The notes under the pieces are model-generated. The model saw nothing but the letters and a program-made list of their open reading frames with translations, did not search any database and was not told the DNA's origin. A stretch of 64,000 nucleotides of DNA from DATDAH01 sp963845425. GTDB lineage: Bacteria; Actinomycetota; Acidimicrobiia; Acidimicrobiales; DATDAH01. Where the stretch lies: positions 124,001 to 188,000 of the forward strand of contig CAWJSC010000016.1 of assembly GCA_963845425.1 (NCBI GenBank). Direction: 5' to 3'. The first letter of the stretch is position 1. Each line of letters opens with the position of its first letter. Position numbers and translations under genes: made by a program. Below are positions 8,844-16,530 of this stretch, one piece after another.

Positions 8844-9452
8844 CTACTTGGTCACGTAGACGGCGAGCCAGGACACGAGGTAGACCGCGACGGCGGCGTC
8901 CCAGAAGACGGCGGCCGCGGCCACACCCTCACTGTCCCGGCCGGAGTACTGGCCGCCGAGGGCACGGAACGCCATCAGGGCGACGAAGACCATGCCGACC
9001 GCGACGGTGGCGATGTGGAAGCCGCCGACGGCGTAGAGCATGAACTCGGGGACGCTGCGGGCGATGGCCGCACCCATCTGGGTGAAGAGGTAGACCGCCG
9101 AGTTCACGAAGGCCAGGCCGAGCACGAGGGTGAGCCCGAGGGCCACATAGGCGTTCGGCCGGTCGTCGTTGCGGATCGAGTACTGCGCCCAGTGCAGGGT
9201 CACCACCGACATGAGCAGCGTGACCGCCGCCATGTTGGGGGCCGAGAGCGGGATGACGACGCCGTCGGGCAGCCAGGGCGAGGCGCTGGTGGCCCGGGTG
9301 GAGACGTAGACGCCGATCAGGCCGGCATAGCCCATCACCATGGCCGCCGAGGCCAGGACGGTGCCCACCAGCAGGACCCGGGGCCGGGCCGGCGGTGGCG
9401 GGGCGGCCAGAGCGGGGTACAGGGGCTCGGTGGTGGCGGTGGCCGTCGACAT
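8844..9452 (-). CDS. heme-copper oxidase subunit III-like protein (divergent paralogue)
   Basis: A 202-residue membrane protein with five or six helices that aligns with subunit III by layout and by the segment GGFHIATVAVGM (compare GFHGVHVTVGI in ctaE). The conserved acidic residue of helix one is not evident, and the YWHFVDIVW signature at the end is changed to FWDAAVAVYLVSW, so the His is gone. The N-terminus is a Pro/Ala-rich linker. It starts one base after the stop of the degenerate subunit I-like gene, so the two are translated as a pair and probably form a complex analogous to subunits I and III. Function is unknown; a structural or assembly role is more likely than catalysis. Confidence 0.75.
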   Translation of the reverse strand: MSTATATTEPLYPALAAPPPPARPRVLLVGTVLASAAMVMGYAGLIGVYVSTRATSASPWLPDGVVIPLSAPNMAAVTLLMSVVTLHWAQYSIRNDDRPNAYVALGLTLVLGLAFVNSAVYLFTQMGAAIARSVPEFMLYAVGGFHIATVAVGMVFVALMAFRALGGQYSGRDSEGVAAAAVFWDAAVAVYLVSWLAVYVTK

Positions 9453-10982
9453 CTACGCCCCTTCCTCCTCGGTGGTGACCAACGGCGTGGCCGAGGTCAC
9501 CTCGGGCACGGGCCCGGTGAAGTTGCCGACCGGCGGCGGGGACGGCGTCGACCACTCGAGGGTCTGGCCGCCCCACGGGTCTCCGGCGTCCTCGGCGGTG
9601 TCACGGCCCACCATGGCCCCCAGGAGGGCGAGTACGAGGAGGACGGCGCCGAGGGCCAGCAGCACGGCCCCGGCGGCGGCGACGGCGTTGAAGGTCTCGA
9701 CCCCGTCCCGGGGGTCGAAGCCGGCGAAGGAGAAGGCGGGCTGGTCGAGGATCCCGGCGACACCCTCGGCCGCGGCCAGCACGACCCCACCCCCGACGAG
9801 GAGCAGGCCGGCGGCATAGGCCAGCAGGGCGGGCACGTGACGGCCCCAGAGCTTGGGGGCCCACCAGCACAGCGCGGCGGTGGCGCCGACGAGGGAGGCG
9901 GTGAGCACCAGGTTGAGGTGGCCGACCTCCCAGCTGGTGCCGAGCAGGTGGAAGGGCTCGATCACCCCGGCGGCCCCGGCGCCGACGGCGGCGAGGAGGA
10001 CGAAGAGGGCCAGGACGGACAGGACGAACGCCGGACGGAGGGCGGGGCGGTCCTTCCGGGCGCTGTCGGCCACACCGCCGAGCACGATGAGGAGGGCCAG
10101 GCCGATGGCGAAGGCGAACCCGACGTAGACGGCCTCGGTGAGGAGCTGGCTCCGGTAGAAGGGCTGGGCCCAGGCGCCGAAGGCGAAGGCGCCGAAGCCA
10201 CCGACCCCGACCCACACCGCGCCCCGGCCCCGCTGGACCACGCCGGCGGAGACCGGCACGATCTCGGCCGCCACGCCCAGGACGGGGATCGCCATGGCGT
10301 AGACCTGCGGCTGGGCGAAGACCCAGGCCAGGCGCTGGTAGAGCTCGCCGGGCTGGGCGAAGAGCAGCTGGCCGTAGCGCAGGTCGAGGTAGGCGAGCAC
10401 GAGGCCCGCCATGAAGACGGGCAGCGACAGCAACCAGATCACCCCGGCCACGACCATCGACCAGGCGAAGGGCGGGACCTGCAGCAGGGACATCCGCACC
10501 GGCCGCAGGGCGAAGACCGTCGTCACCACACAGACGCTGGCCATCAGGAGGCCGAGCACCACGAGGCCCAGGCCGAGCACGCCGATGGCGATGGACTCGG
10601 GGTCGAGGTTCGGGGCGGCTACGGGGCCGCCGTCGACGGCGTAGCTGACCAACAGCAGCAACGCCCCGCCGAGCCAGGTCCAGAGAGCGGCGCCCGCGGC
10701 CCGGGGGAAGGCGATGCTCGATGCCCCGACCTGGAGGGGCACGATGGCCGTGGCCAGGCCGAGGAAGAACGGCAGCACGACCAGGAACGTCAGGCCCACC
10801 CGGTAGAGCGAGAAGAACTGCAGGACGTGGTCGTTGCCGAGCACCTCGAGCTCGTCCACGGTGATCCGCTCGATGCCGAGCAGGACGCCGACCACGACGG
10901 TGAGGACCAGGAACAGCGCCGAGGCGCCGATCCACATGCGTCCGATGGTCTTGTGGTCGCCCGAGCCGAGCAGCGCAGGCAC
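9453..10982 (-). CDS. cytochrome oxidase subunit I-like protein lacking most metal ligands
   Basis: A 509-residue membrane protein that is clearly homologous to heme-copper oxidase subunit I. It has the DHKTIG entrance motif (9-14), the PLQVGASSIAFPR segment (82-94), the WWAPKLWG helix end (about 373-380) and the DPWGGQTLEW tail motif. Its catalytic residues are replaced: the helix II heme a His is Y60 (SLYRVG); HPEVY is Q224-P-Q-V-Y228; the CuB pair WAHH is WAQP (Q273, P274); the K-channel Lys is missing; and HFH is reduced to a single H355 (VGHLN). It therefore cannot hold heme a3-CuB in the known way. It is first of the block that continues into the subunit III-like gene, the unknown membrane protein and ctaC. 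The start is GTG at 10982; no good ribosome site is visible, so a longer N-terminus is possible. Confidence 0.88.
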   Translation of the reverse strand: MPALLGSGDHKTIGRMWIGASALFLVLTVVVGVLLGIERITVDELEVLGNDHVLQFFSLYRVGLTFLVVLPFFLGLATAIVPLQVGASSIAFPRAAGAALWTWLGGALLLLVSYAVDGGPVAAPNLDPESIAIGVLGLGLVVLGLLMASVCVVTTVFALRPVRMSLLQVPPFAWSMVVAGVIWLLSLPVFMAGLVLAYLDLRYGQLLFAQPGELYQRLAWVFAQPQVYAMAIPVLGVAAEIVPVSAGVVQRGRGAVWVGVGGFGAFAFGAWAQPFYRSQLLTEAVYVGFAFAIGLALLIVLGGVADSARKDRPALRPAFVLSVLALFVLLAAVGAGAAGVIEPFHLLGTSWEVGHLNLVLTASLVGATAALCWWAPKLWGRHVPALLAYAAGLLLVGGGVVLAAAEGVAGILDQPAFSFAGFDPRDGVETFNAVAAAGAVLLALGAVLLVLALLGAMVGRDTAEDAGDPWGGQTLEWSTPSPPPVGNFTGPVPEVTSATPLVTTEEEGA

Positions 10983-11105
10983 GCCGCGCGGCTCGCGACG
11001 GGATTCCTGGGTGGCCTCGGGGGCGCGGAAGAGGGTGCCTCGATCACGGTCATGGCCGGTTCGGGACTTTACACAGGGGGTATCCGACGGGGGGAATCCA
11101 CGCGG

Positions 11106-11993
11106 TCACGTGAGCAGCGGATCCACCGCCATGACACCGAAGAGCAGGCTGATGTAGGTGATCGACCAGTGGAAGAGGCCCATGGCCCGCTCCGGCGTGG
11201 GGTCACCCTTGAGCCGGACGCTCTGGTAGGTGAACACCGCGCCGAGCACGACGGCGGACACCGTGTAGAGCCATCCCATGTCCCCGACCGGGACGAAGGC
11301 CAGGGTCAGCGCCCAGACCACGAGGGTGTAGAGGACGATCTGGGTGCCGACCGTGTCGTCGTCGGCCACCGACGGCAGCATCGGCACCGACGCCGCCGAG
11401 TAGTCGTCGCGGTAGCGGATGGCCAAGGCCCAGAAGTGGGGCGGGGTCCAGAAGAAGATGACGGCGAAGAGCACCACCGGCGCCCAGGCCAGGCTGTCGG
11501 TCACCGCCGTCCAGCCGATCAGCGTGGGGACGGCCCCGGCCGCCCCGCCGATGACGATGTTCTGCTTCGAGGTCCGCTTGAGCCAGAGCGTGTAGACGAA
11601 CACGTAGAAGAGGCAGGCCGACACGGCCAGGACGGCGCTGAGCAGGTTCACCGTCGACCAGAGCAGGGCGAAGGCGGCCACCTCGAGGGCCAGGGCGAAG
11701 GTCATGGCGGCCCGGGGGGTCAACTCGCCGGTGACCAGCGGACGGTTGCGGGTGCGCTCCATCAGGGCGTCGATGTCGCGGTCCACGACCATGTTGATGG
11801 CGTTGGCCCCGCCCGCGGCGAGGGAACCGCCGAGCACGGTGGTCATGACGAGGAGGAGGTCCGGCACCCCCTGCTCGGCCACGAACATCACCGGCACCGT
11901 GGTCACCAGCAGCAACTCGATGATGCGGGGCTTGGTGAGGGCGACGTACGCACCGAGGCGCGAACGCGTGGCCGTGAGGGTCGTGACCGCCAT
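11106..11993 (-). CDS. ctaB: protoheme IX farnesyltransferase (heme O synthase)
   Basis: A UbiA-superfamily prenyltransferase that adds farnesyl to heme b to make heme O, the precursor of heme A for the neighbouring oxidase. The first Asp-rich motif is NAINMVVDRDIDALMERT and the second region is YRDDYSAASVPML; about nine TM helices are present, along with the conserved LTKPRIIELLLVTTVP start of helix one and FFWTPPHFWALAI. I chose the ATG at 11993, which gives 295 residues beginning MAVTTLTATRSRLG. An ATG at 12056 is also in frame but would leave only 17 bases to the divergent ctaA. The oxidase-like genes follow 123 bases downstream on the same strand, with no clear terminator between. Confidence 0.93.
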   Translation of the reverse strand: MAVTTLTATRSRLGAYVALTKPRIIELLLVTTVPVMFVAEQGVPDLLLVMTTVLGGSLAAGGANAINMVVDRDIDALMERTRNRPLVTGELTPRAAMTFALALEVAAFALLWSTVNLLSAVLAVSACLFYVFVYTLWLKRTSKQNIVIGGAAGAVPTLIGWTAVTDSLAWAPVVLFAVIFFWTPPHFWALAIRYRDDYSAASVPMLPSVADDDTVGTQIVLYTLVVWALTLAFVPVGDMGWLYTVSAVVLGAVFTYQSVRLKGDPTPERAMGLFHWSITYISLLFGVMAVDPLLT

Positions 11994-12059
11994 GAGGGCA
12001 CTGAGCCTACGGTCCGAGACCTCGCCGACCCCAATGGGGAACCGAAGGTTGGCCATCCC

Positions 12060-12065
12060 TAGCCT
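12060..12065 (+). promoter_or_regulatory. possible -10 element of ctaA (leaderless start)
   Basis: TAGCCT at 12060-12065 matches the TANNNT pattern of actinobacterial -10 elements and ends 8 bases before the ctaA GTG start. Transcription would then begin at or next to the start codon. No convincing -35 is seen. This is inference from spacing only. Confidence 0.35.
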
Positions 12066-12073
12066 GGGACCCC

Positions 12074-12967
12074 GTGACGCGGCTCGAGGTGACCCCGGAG
12101 CGCTACCGGAAGGTCACCGCCGTCGCGCTCCTGGCGCTGGTCTTCATCGTGGTCACGGGTGCCGCCGTGCGCCTCACCGGTTCCGGCCTCGGTTGCCCGG
12201 ACTGGCCCACCTGCGACGGCACCCAGGTGGTCTCGGAGTTCCGGGACACACCCGAGATCATCGAGTTCGTCAACCGGATGATCACCGGCCTGGTGTCGGT
12301 CGCGGTGGCCGCCGCCGTCCTCGGCGCGCGCCGCCGCGCGCCCTACCGCCAGGACCTGGTCCTGTTGGCCTGGGGACTGGTGGCCGGGGTCGTGGCCCAG
12401 ATCGTCCTCGGCGGGATCACCGTGCTGCTGGACCTGACCCCACCCGCCGTGATGGGCCATTTCCTGCTCTCCATGGCCCTGGTGGCCGATGCCGTCGTGC
12501 TGCACCGCCGGGCCGGCGAGCCCGACGAGGGCCGGCGCCGGCCGGACGTGCCGGTGGCCACCCGGCGGCTGAGCTGGACACTGGTCACCCTGACCGGGCT
12601 CGTCCTCCTGGTCGGGACCGCGGTCACCGGGACCGGGCCCCACGGCGGTGACCCCGACGTCGAGCGCCTGCCGTTCGCCATCCGCGAGGTGGTGCGGCTC
12701 CACGGGGGATTGGCGTGGCTGGTCACCGCCCTGCTCCTGGTGCTCATGGTCCGCACCCGACGGGGTGGGGCGGTGCTGGCCGCCGTCGCCGCCCAGATCA
12801 CGATCGGCTACATCCAGTACTTCAACGGCGTGCCCGAGGTCCTGGTCGGCCTCCACGTGCTCGGGGCCACCGTCGTCTGGATCACGGTGCTGCAGCTGCA
12901 CCTCTCCCTCTGGGTGGTCGAGCCCACCGTGGCTTCCGGGGCCGAGCCCGCCCTGGCCGCGCCGTGA
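12074..12967 (+). CDS. ctaA: heme A synthase (COX15/CtaA family)
   Basis: A 297-residue, eight-helix membrane enzyme that oxidises the heme O methyl group to the formyl of heme A for cytochrome aa3. It has the family's GSGLGCPDWPTC loop with paired cysteines, and His residues in helices (GHFLLSM, RLHGGLAW, GLHVLGA) that serve as heme ligands. At the first ligand helix the usual E-x-x-H-R is EFVNRM, with Asn in place of His, a variant I recall from other actinobacteria. The GTG start lies just after a TAGCCT -10-like element, so the mRNA may be leaderless. It is divergent from ctaB, and its end overlaps clpS by 4 bases (GTGA). Confidence 0.9.
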   Translation: MTRLEVTPERYRKVTAVALLALVFIVVTGAAVRLTGSGLGCPDWPTCDGTQVVSEFRDTPEIIEFVNRMITGLVSVAVAAAVLGARRRAPYRQDLVLLAWGLVAGVVAQIVLGGITVLLDLTPPAVMGHFLLSMALVADAVVLHRRAGEPDEGRRRPDVPVATRRLSWTLVTLTGLVLLVGTAVTGTGPHGGDPDVERLPFAIREVVRLHGGLAWLVTALLLVLMVRTRRGGAVLAAVAAQITIGYIQYFNGVPEVLVGLHVLGATVVWITVLQLHLSLWVVEPTVASGAEPALAAP

Positions 12968-13263
12968 GCTCGACCAGCCCGGTCGAGGTCGGGGACCCGG
13001 ATGTCGTCGAGGTCACCGACGTCGACCGGCCGTGGATCGTCCTGGTCTGGAACGACCCCATCAACCTCATGTCGTATGTGACCTACGTGTTCCAGAAGCT
13101 CTTCGGCTACTCCCTGGAGAAGGCCACCGCCCTCATGCTCGACGTCCACGAGAAGGGCCGGGCGGTCGTGTCGAACGGCAGCCGGGAGAAGGCCGAGCTG
13201 GACGTCATGCGCCTGCACGAACACGGCCTCTGGGCCACGATGCAGCAGGAGGACGCTCCGTAA
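12964..13263 (+). CDS. clpS: ATP-dependent Clp protease adaptor ClpS
   Basis: A 99-residue adaptor that delivers N-degron substrates to ClpAP/ClpCP. The core shows the family pattern: WIVLVWNDPINLMSYV (the N-end-binding Asn-Asp and Met), VFQKLFGYS, and a D-V-H-E-K-G segment with the substrate-pocket His. About 25 N-terminal residues form the flexible extension that reaches into the Clp ring. The GTG start overlaps the ctaA stop (GTGA), and the TAA stop overlaps the next ATG by one base (TAATG), so it is translationally coupled on both sides. Pairing with DUF2017 is the usual actinobacterial arrangement. Confidence 0.93.
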   Translation: MSSTSPVEVGDPDVVEVTDVDRPWIVLVWNDPINLMSYVTYVFQKLFGYSLEKATALMLDVHEKGRAVVSNGSREKAELDVMRLHEHGLWATMQQEDAP

Positions 13264-13778
13264 TGGCCTTCGGCTTCGGCGGAGGGCCGGTCCGCCGGGA
13301 ACGGGACGGCTCCTTCACCGTCCGCCTGAGCGAGCCCGAGCAGCTGCTGCTCAAGTCGCTGCTCGCCCAGCTCCGCACGCTGCTGAAGCTGGAAGGGGGC
13401 GGCCAGATCACCGAGGACTCGGGCGTCCGTCGCCTCTTCCCCACCGCCTACCCCGGCCGGGACGACCTCGAGGCCGAGTACCAGGGCATGGTCCACGACG
13501 ACCTGCTCGCCCAGCGGCTGGCCGCCATCGACCAGGTCGAGGACACGATCGTGCTCCCCGCCCTGGACGAGGAGCAGTTGGGTACCTGGCTGCGGACCTT
13601 CAACGATCTGCGCCTGGTGCTCGGCACCCGCCTCGACGTGTCCGAGGACGACACCGGCCCCATCGACCCCGACGACCCCGAGGCCCCCGCCCAGGCGGCC
13701 TACGAGTACCTGGGGTGGCTCCTGGAGAGCACGGTCAACGCCCTCACCGTCGCCCTCCCCGAAGCCGAAGCCGACTGA
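13263..13778 (+). CDS. DUF2017 family protein
   Basis: A 171-residue soluble, acidic protein of the DUF2017 family, which is found beside clpS in actinobacteria. The N-terminus MAFGFGGGPVRRERDG leads into a helical domain beginning SEPEQLLLKSLLAQLRTLL. Later parts include RRLFPTAYPGRDDLEAEY and a C-terminal helix (YEYLGWLLESTVNALT). No catalytic motif is visible. The function is not known; co-translation with ClpS (one-base overlap) suggests a link to regulated proteolysis, but that is inference. A long open frame further upstream in the same phase runs through ctaA and clpS and is not coding, so I used the ATG at 13263. Confidence 0.85.
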   Translation: MAFGFGGGPVRRERDGSFTVRLSEPEQLLLKSLLAQLRTLLKLEGGGQITEDSGVRRLFPTAYPGRDDLEAEYQGMVHDDLLAQRLAAIDQVEDTIVLPALDEEQLGTWLRTFNDLRLVLGTRLDVSEDDTGPIDPDDPEAPAQAAYEYLGWLLESTVNALTVALPEAEAD

Positions 13779-14080
13779 CCGACACCGAAACCGACGGCAA
13801 CCACGGGGCCTGGCTCCCCCCGCCGGGCTCGGCGATGCCCTTCCAGCGTCATTTCGCCACCCTCCGTGGCCGCACCGCTGGGTTGCCCCTCCTTCTCCGT
13901 TCTGGCGCCCGATCTGCCGGTCATAGGCGGCAGATCGGGCGCCAGAACGAAATGTGATCACCGCCAGTGGGATTTCAGGCCGGCGGAGGACCCGGATGCC
14001 CCCGAGCGGCCGGCGGCCCGTCCCCACGCCCCCGTGGTTGCCGCGGTTTCGTCCCCCCCCAGCCCGACGACCCGAAGTGG
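13779..14080. repeat. intergenic repeat element, family A copy 1, with 22-bp perfect hairpin
   Basis: This 302-base gap lies between two converging genes and holds no gene that I can support. Its centre is a perfect 22-base inverted repeat (arms 13898-13919 and 13928-13949) around the 8-base loop GTCATAGG. Its edges carry opposite copies of one short motif: GGCAACCACGGGG near 13797 and CCCCGTGGTTGCC ending at 14042. The same edge motif and a structurally matching hairpin occur at 57328-57604, and related flank sequence at 44492-44694. The hairpin is a likely bidirectional transcription end, although it lacks a T-tract. The family behaves like a REP/BIME-type dispersed element. Confidence 0.75.
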
Positions 14081-14548
14081 TCAGTCCTCCCGACGGCGGC
14101 GGAGGTGGACGAAGGCCTTGGCCGCGCCCCACTCGAGGCCGAGGTCCTTCAACTCCGGAGCGACGTCCTCGAAGGTGGCCGGGCCCAGGCCGTAGACGTC
14201 CTCGGGGAAGGCCCGAACCGCGAACGGGTCCCGGTCGACCGGCACGGCACCGAGCTCGGCGAGCACGGCGGTGGCCGGGCCGACGGCCTCCCGCAGCAGC
14301 GCGAGCGGGGTGGTCGTCTGCTCGTCGATGTCGGCGGCCAGCAGCGCCCGGACCTTCGGCACGACGTCGGCCTTCGCCGCGTTGGCGGCCGCCTCGGCGG
14401 CCAGGAGGAGCCGGTCGCCGATGTCCAGGCGCTGGGCGGCGGCGACCCGCCGCACGGACCCGATGAGCCACGGCCCGACCGTCGCCTCGATGGCGTCGCC
14501 GAGCGCATCGGCCATCTCGGCCAGGGCGCGCTCGGGATCGTCGTCCAC
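14081..14548 (-). CDS. hypothetical protein
   Basis: A 155-residue soluble protein with no family that I can name. It reads as mostly alpha-helical with many Ala and Leu (MADALGDAIEATVGPWLIGSV, RRVAAAQRLDIGDRLLLAAE), a central segment on a possible Asp-rich turn, and a basic Arg-rich C-terminus (FVHLRRRRED). There are no Cys, no signal peptide and no TM helix. The GTG start at 14548 gives an acidic N-terminus (DDDPERAL); open sequence further upstream overlaps the divergent DUF427 gene and is not used. Codon use matches neighbouring genes, so I think it is real. The two genes share an 18-base divergent gap. Confidence 0.65.
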   Translation of the reverse strand: MDDDPERALAEMADALGDAIEATVGPWLIGSVRRVAAAQRLDIGDRLLLAAEAAANAAKADVVPKVRALLAADIDEQTTTPLALLREAVGPATAVLAELGAVPVDRDPFAVRAFPEDVYGLGPATFEDVAPELKDLGLEWGAAKAFVHLRRRRED

Positions 14549-14566
14549 CGGGCCATCCTGTCGGTC

Positions 14567-15067
14567 ATGAGCCGTCGCCCCACCCGCATCCCGCCCGGCC
14601 CCGGCCAGGAGTCGGTGTGGGACTACCCCCGTCCGCCCCGGGTCGAACCGACCGGCGCCCGCGTCCGGGTCCAGTTCGGGGGTGTCCTCGTCGCCGAGAC
14701 GACCCGGGCCCTCCGGGTCCTGGAGACGAGCCAGCCGCCGGCCTTCTACCTCCCGCCCGAGGACGTGGCCCTGGAGCGCCTCACGCCCACGCCACGGCAC
14801 ACCTTCTGTGAGTGGAAGGGCCACGCCGACTACTGGGACGTCCACGTCGGCGACCGGGTCGCACCCGCCGCGGCCTGGTCCTACCCGTCACCCACCCCGG
14901 GCTTCGTGGCGATCACCGGCCACCTCGCCTTCTACCCCCGGCTCATGGATGCCTGCTGGGTCGACGACGAGCAGGTCCAGACCAACGAAGGCGACTTCTA
15001 CGGCGGCTGGATCACCTCGAAGGTGGTGGGTCCGTTCAAGGGCGCTTCCGGCACCGGCCACTGGTAG
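14567..15067 (+). CDS. DUF427 domain protein
   Basis: A 166-residue cytosolic protein of the DUF427 family. The family signature is clear: GVLVAETTRALRVLET, then PPAFYLPPEDV, TFCEWKGHADYWDV, AAWSYPSPTPGF, and the end DFYGGWIT. The fold is a small beta-barrel-like domain; family members are widespread in actinobacteria and their biochemistry is not established. The N-terminal 35 residues are a Pro/Arg-rich extension (RIPPGPGQESVWDYPRPPR) seen in the longer members. Start: ATG at 14567, preceded by the divergent hypothetical gene. It ends 3 bases from the stop of the converging DUF2993 gene. Confidence 0.9.
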   Translation: MSRRPTRIPPGPGQESVWDYPRPPRVEPTGARVRVQFGGVLVAETTRALRVLETSQPPAFYLPPEDVALERLTPTPRHTFCEWKGHADYWDVHVGDRVAPAAAWSYPSPTPGFVAITGHLAFYPRLMDACWVDDEQVQTNEGDFYGGWITSKVVGPFKGASGTGHW

Positions 15068-15070
15068 GGC

Positions 15071-15718
15071 TCAGCCGCGGACGATGGGGCCGGCGTCGCC
15101 GAGGACCCGGTTGACCACCGGGGGCAGCTCGTCGGTGACACAGGTCAGGGTGACCTGTTCGTCGGCCACGGCCACCTCGGGGTCACAGGGCAGGAACCGC
15201 GAGAGGCGGATGGGCACGGGGACGCGCCCGAGACCCTCGCCGGTGAGGACCAGTTCGCGGCCCTCCATCGCGGCCTGCGCAGTGGCCCCGCCGGCGGTCA
15301 CCGTGCCGTCGGCGGCGATGGTCACCGGCACGCCGGCCAGGTCCTCGATGCTGGCCTCGCTCAGCGAGATCGAGGTGGTCGCCTGCTCGAGGTCGGTCAC
15401 CCGGACGTCGCCGTTGAAGGCCGACACCCGATCGAACACCAATCCGTCCACCTCGAGGTCGAAGGCGTCGACGGACACCCCCCGCTCCTCGATGCCGCCG
15501 AGGTGCAGTGAGGCGCTGACCTCGCCCACGGCCCCCAGGCGGACGAGGAAGGGAAAGGAGTCGATGGCGAAGTCGACCTCCTGCACATCGATCCGACCAC
15601 CGTTGCGGAACTCGTCCTCCACCCGGGCCTCGACGAAGCCCTTGGCCACCACGTCGAGCACGACGAGGACCAGCAGGAGGGCCAGCAGCAGCCCCACCGT
15701 GACCCCCAGCTTCCTCAC
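15071..15718 (-). CDS. DUF2993 (LmeA-like) membrane-anchored lipid-binding protein
   Basis: A 215-residue protein with an N-terminal signal anchor (LGVTVGLLLALLLVLVVLDVVAK) and an extracytoplasmic domain of the DUF2993/LmeA family. Family cues include KGFVEARVEDEF right after the anchor, the FPFLVRLGAVGEVSASLHL strand region, and the C-terminal Pro/Arg-rich PVPIRLSRFLP. Mycobacterial LmeA binds phosphoinositides and helps lipomannan maturation, so a lipid-binding envelope role is likely; the substrate here is unknown. The GTG start overlaps the larE stop by 4 bases (GTGA), so it is the last gene of an alaX-larE-DUF2993 run that shares no obvious pathway. Confidence 0.82.
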   Translation of the reverse strand: MRKLGVTVGLLLALLLVLVVLDVVAKGFVEARVEDEFRNGGRIDVQEVDFAIDSFPFLVRLGAVGEVSASLHLGGIEERGVSVDAFDLEVDGLVFDRVSAFNGDVRVTDLEQATTSISLSEASIEDLAGVPVTIAADGTVTAGGATAQAAMEGRELVLTGEGLGRVPVPIRLSRFLPCDPEVAVADEQVTLTCVTDELPPVVNRVLGDAGPIVRG

Positions 15719-16530
15719 GCGTCGCCGTCACCCAGGCCGAGGGCTCCGTTCAGGTTGCCCGAGCGCAGGCCCTCGAGGTCGAGGGTGACATACCGGTAGC
15801 CCGCCGCCTGCACGAGGGTCACCACCTCCCGACGGCGGTCCAGCACCGCGGCCAGGTCACCCACCGGCACCTCGATGCGGGCCAGGTCGTCGTAGTGGCG
15901 GACCCGCAGGTCGGCGAAGCCGAGGGCCCGCAGCCCGGCTTCGGCCCGTTCCACCCGGCCCAGCACCCCGACCGACACCTCCGAGCCGTACGGGACCCGG
16001 GAGGCCAGGCAGGGGGCGGCGGGTTTGTCCCACACCTCCAGGCCCAGGTCCCGCGCCGCCGTCCGGACGTCCTCCTTGGTGAGGCCCGCCTCGACGAGCG
16101 GGAAGCGAGCCCCTCGCTGCCGGGCCGCCTCCTGGCCGGGGCGGTGGTCGCCCAGGTCGTCGACGTTGACCCCGAGCAGGACGGTGGCCTCGGCCTCGTC
16201 GGCCAGGGGGCTGAGCGCGTCCATCAGGGCGTCCTTGCACCAGAAGCACCGGTCGCCGTCGTTGACCCGGTAGGCGGCTCGGGCCATCTCCTCGGTGGTC
16301 ACCTCCCGCCACCGGAGGCCCCAGTCAGCGGCCAGGTCCCGGCAGGCGGCCCGCTCGGCCGCGGCCAAAGACGGGGAGACGGCCGTGGCACAGAGCACCC
16401 GGTCGACGCCGAGGGTCTCGGTGGCGACGTAGGCCAGCAGCCCGGAGTCGACGCCGCCGGAGAAGGCCACGACCGCCCGGTCGTGGTCGCCCAGCGTCCG
16501 GCGGAGCCGCCCGAGGGTGTCAGTGCTCAT
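15715..16530 (-). CDS. larE: ATP-dependent sacrificial sulfur transferase LarE
   Basis: A 271-residue PP-loop enzyme. It has the ATP-pyrophosphatase motif SGGVDS (24-29), a conserved RCFWCK segment (C95, C98), and C174 in APCLASRVPYG, the position that donates sulfur in Lactobacillus LarE. LarE normally gives sulfur to the nickel-pincer nucleotide cofactor of lactate racemase. No larA, larB or larC gene lies in this window, so the cofactor pathway must be encoded elsewhere or this is a related sulfurtransferase. The extra cysteines in RCFWC match homologues that may carry an Fe-S cluster instead of a single sacrificial Cys. It overlaps both neighbours by 4 bases. Confidence 0.87.
   Translation of the reverse strand: MSTDTLGRLRRTLGDHDRAVVAFSGGVDSGLLAYVATETLGVDRVLCATAVSPSLAAAERAACRDLAADWGLRWREVTTEEMARAAYRVNDGDRCFWCKDALMDALSPLADEAEATVLLGVNVDDLGDHRPGQEAARQRGARFPLVEAGLTKEDVRTAARDLGLEVWDKPAAPCLASRVPYGSEVSVGVLGRVERAEAGLRALGFADLRVRHYDDLARIEVPVGDLAAVLDRRREVVTLVQAAGYRYVTLDLEGLRSGNLNGALGLGDGDA

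Noticed and set aside
10983..11053. A possible frame error at the start of the degenerate subunit I-like gene (an ATG at 11053 in another phase reads like an N-terminus)
   Set aside because: The shift needed differs from the +1 type seen at 51-54 kb, and the region lacks conserved residues, so the GTG at 10982 is kept.
8082..12062. A very long open frame (over 1300 codons) on the plus strand across the oxidase cluster
   Set aside because: It lies antisense to the cta genes, is Gly/Asp/His/Arg-rich with no domain, and arises because stop codons are rare in such GC-rich DNA.
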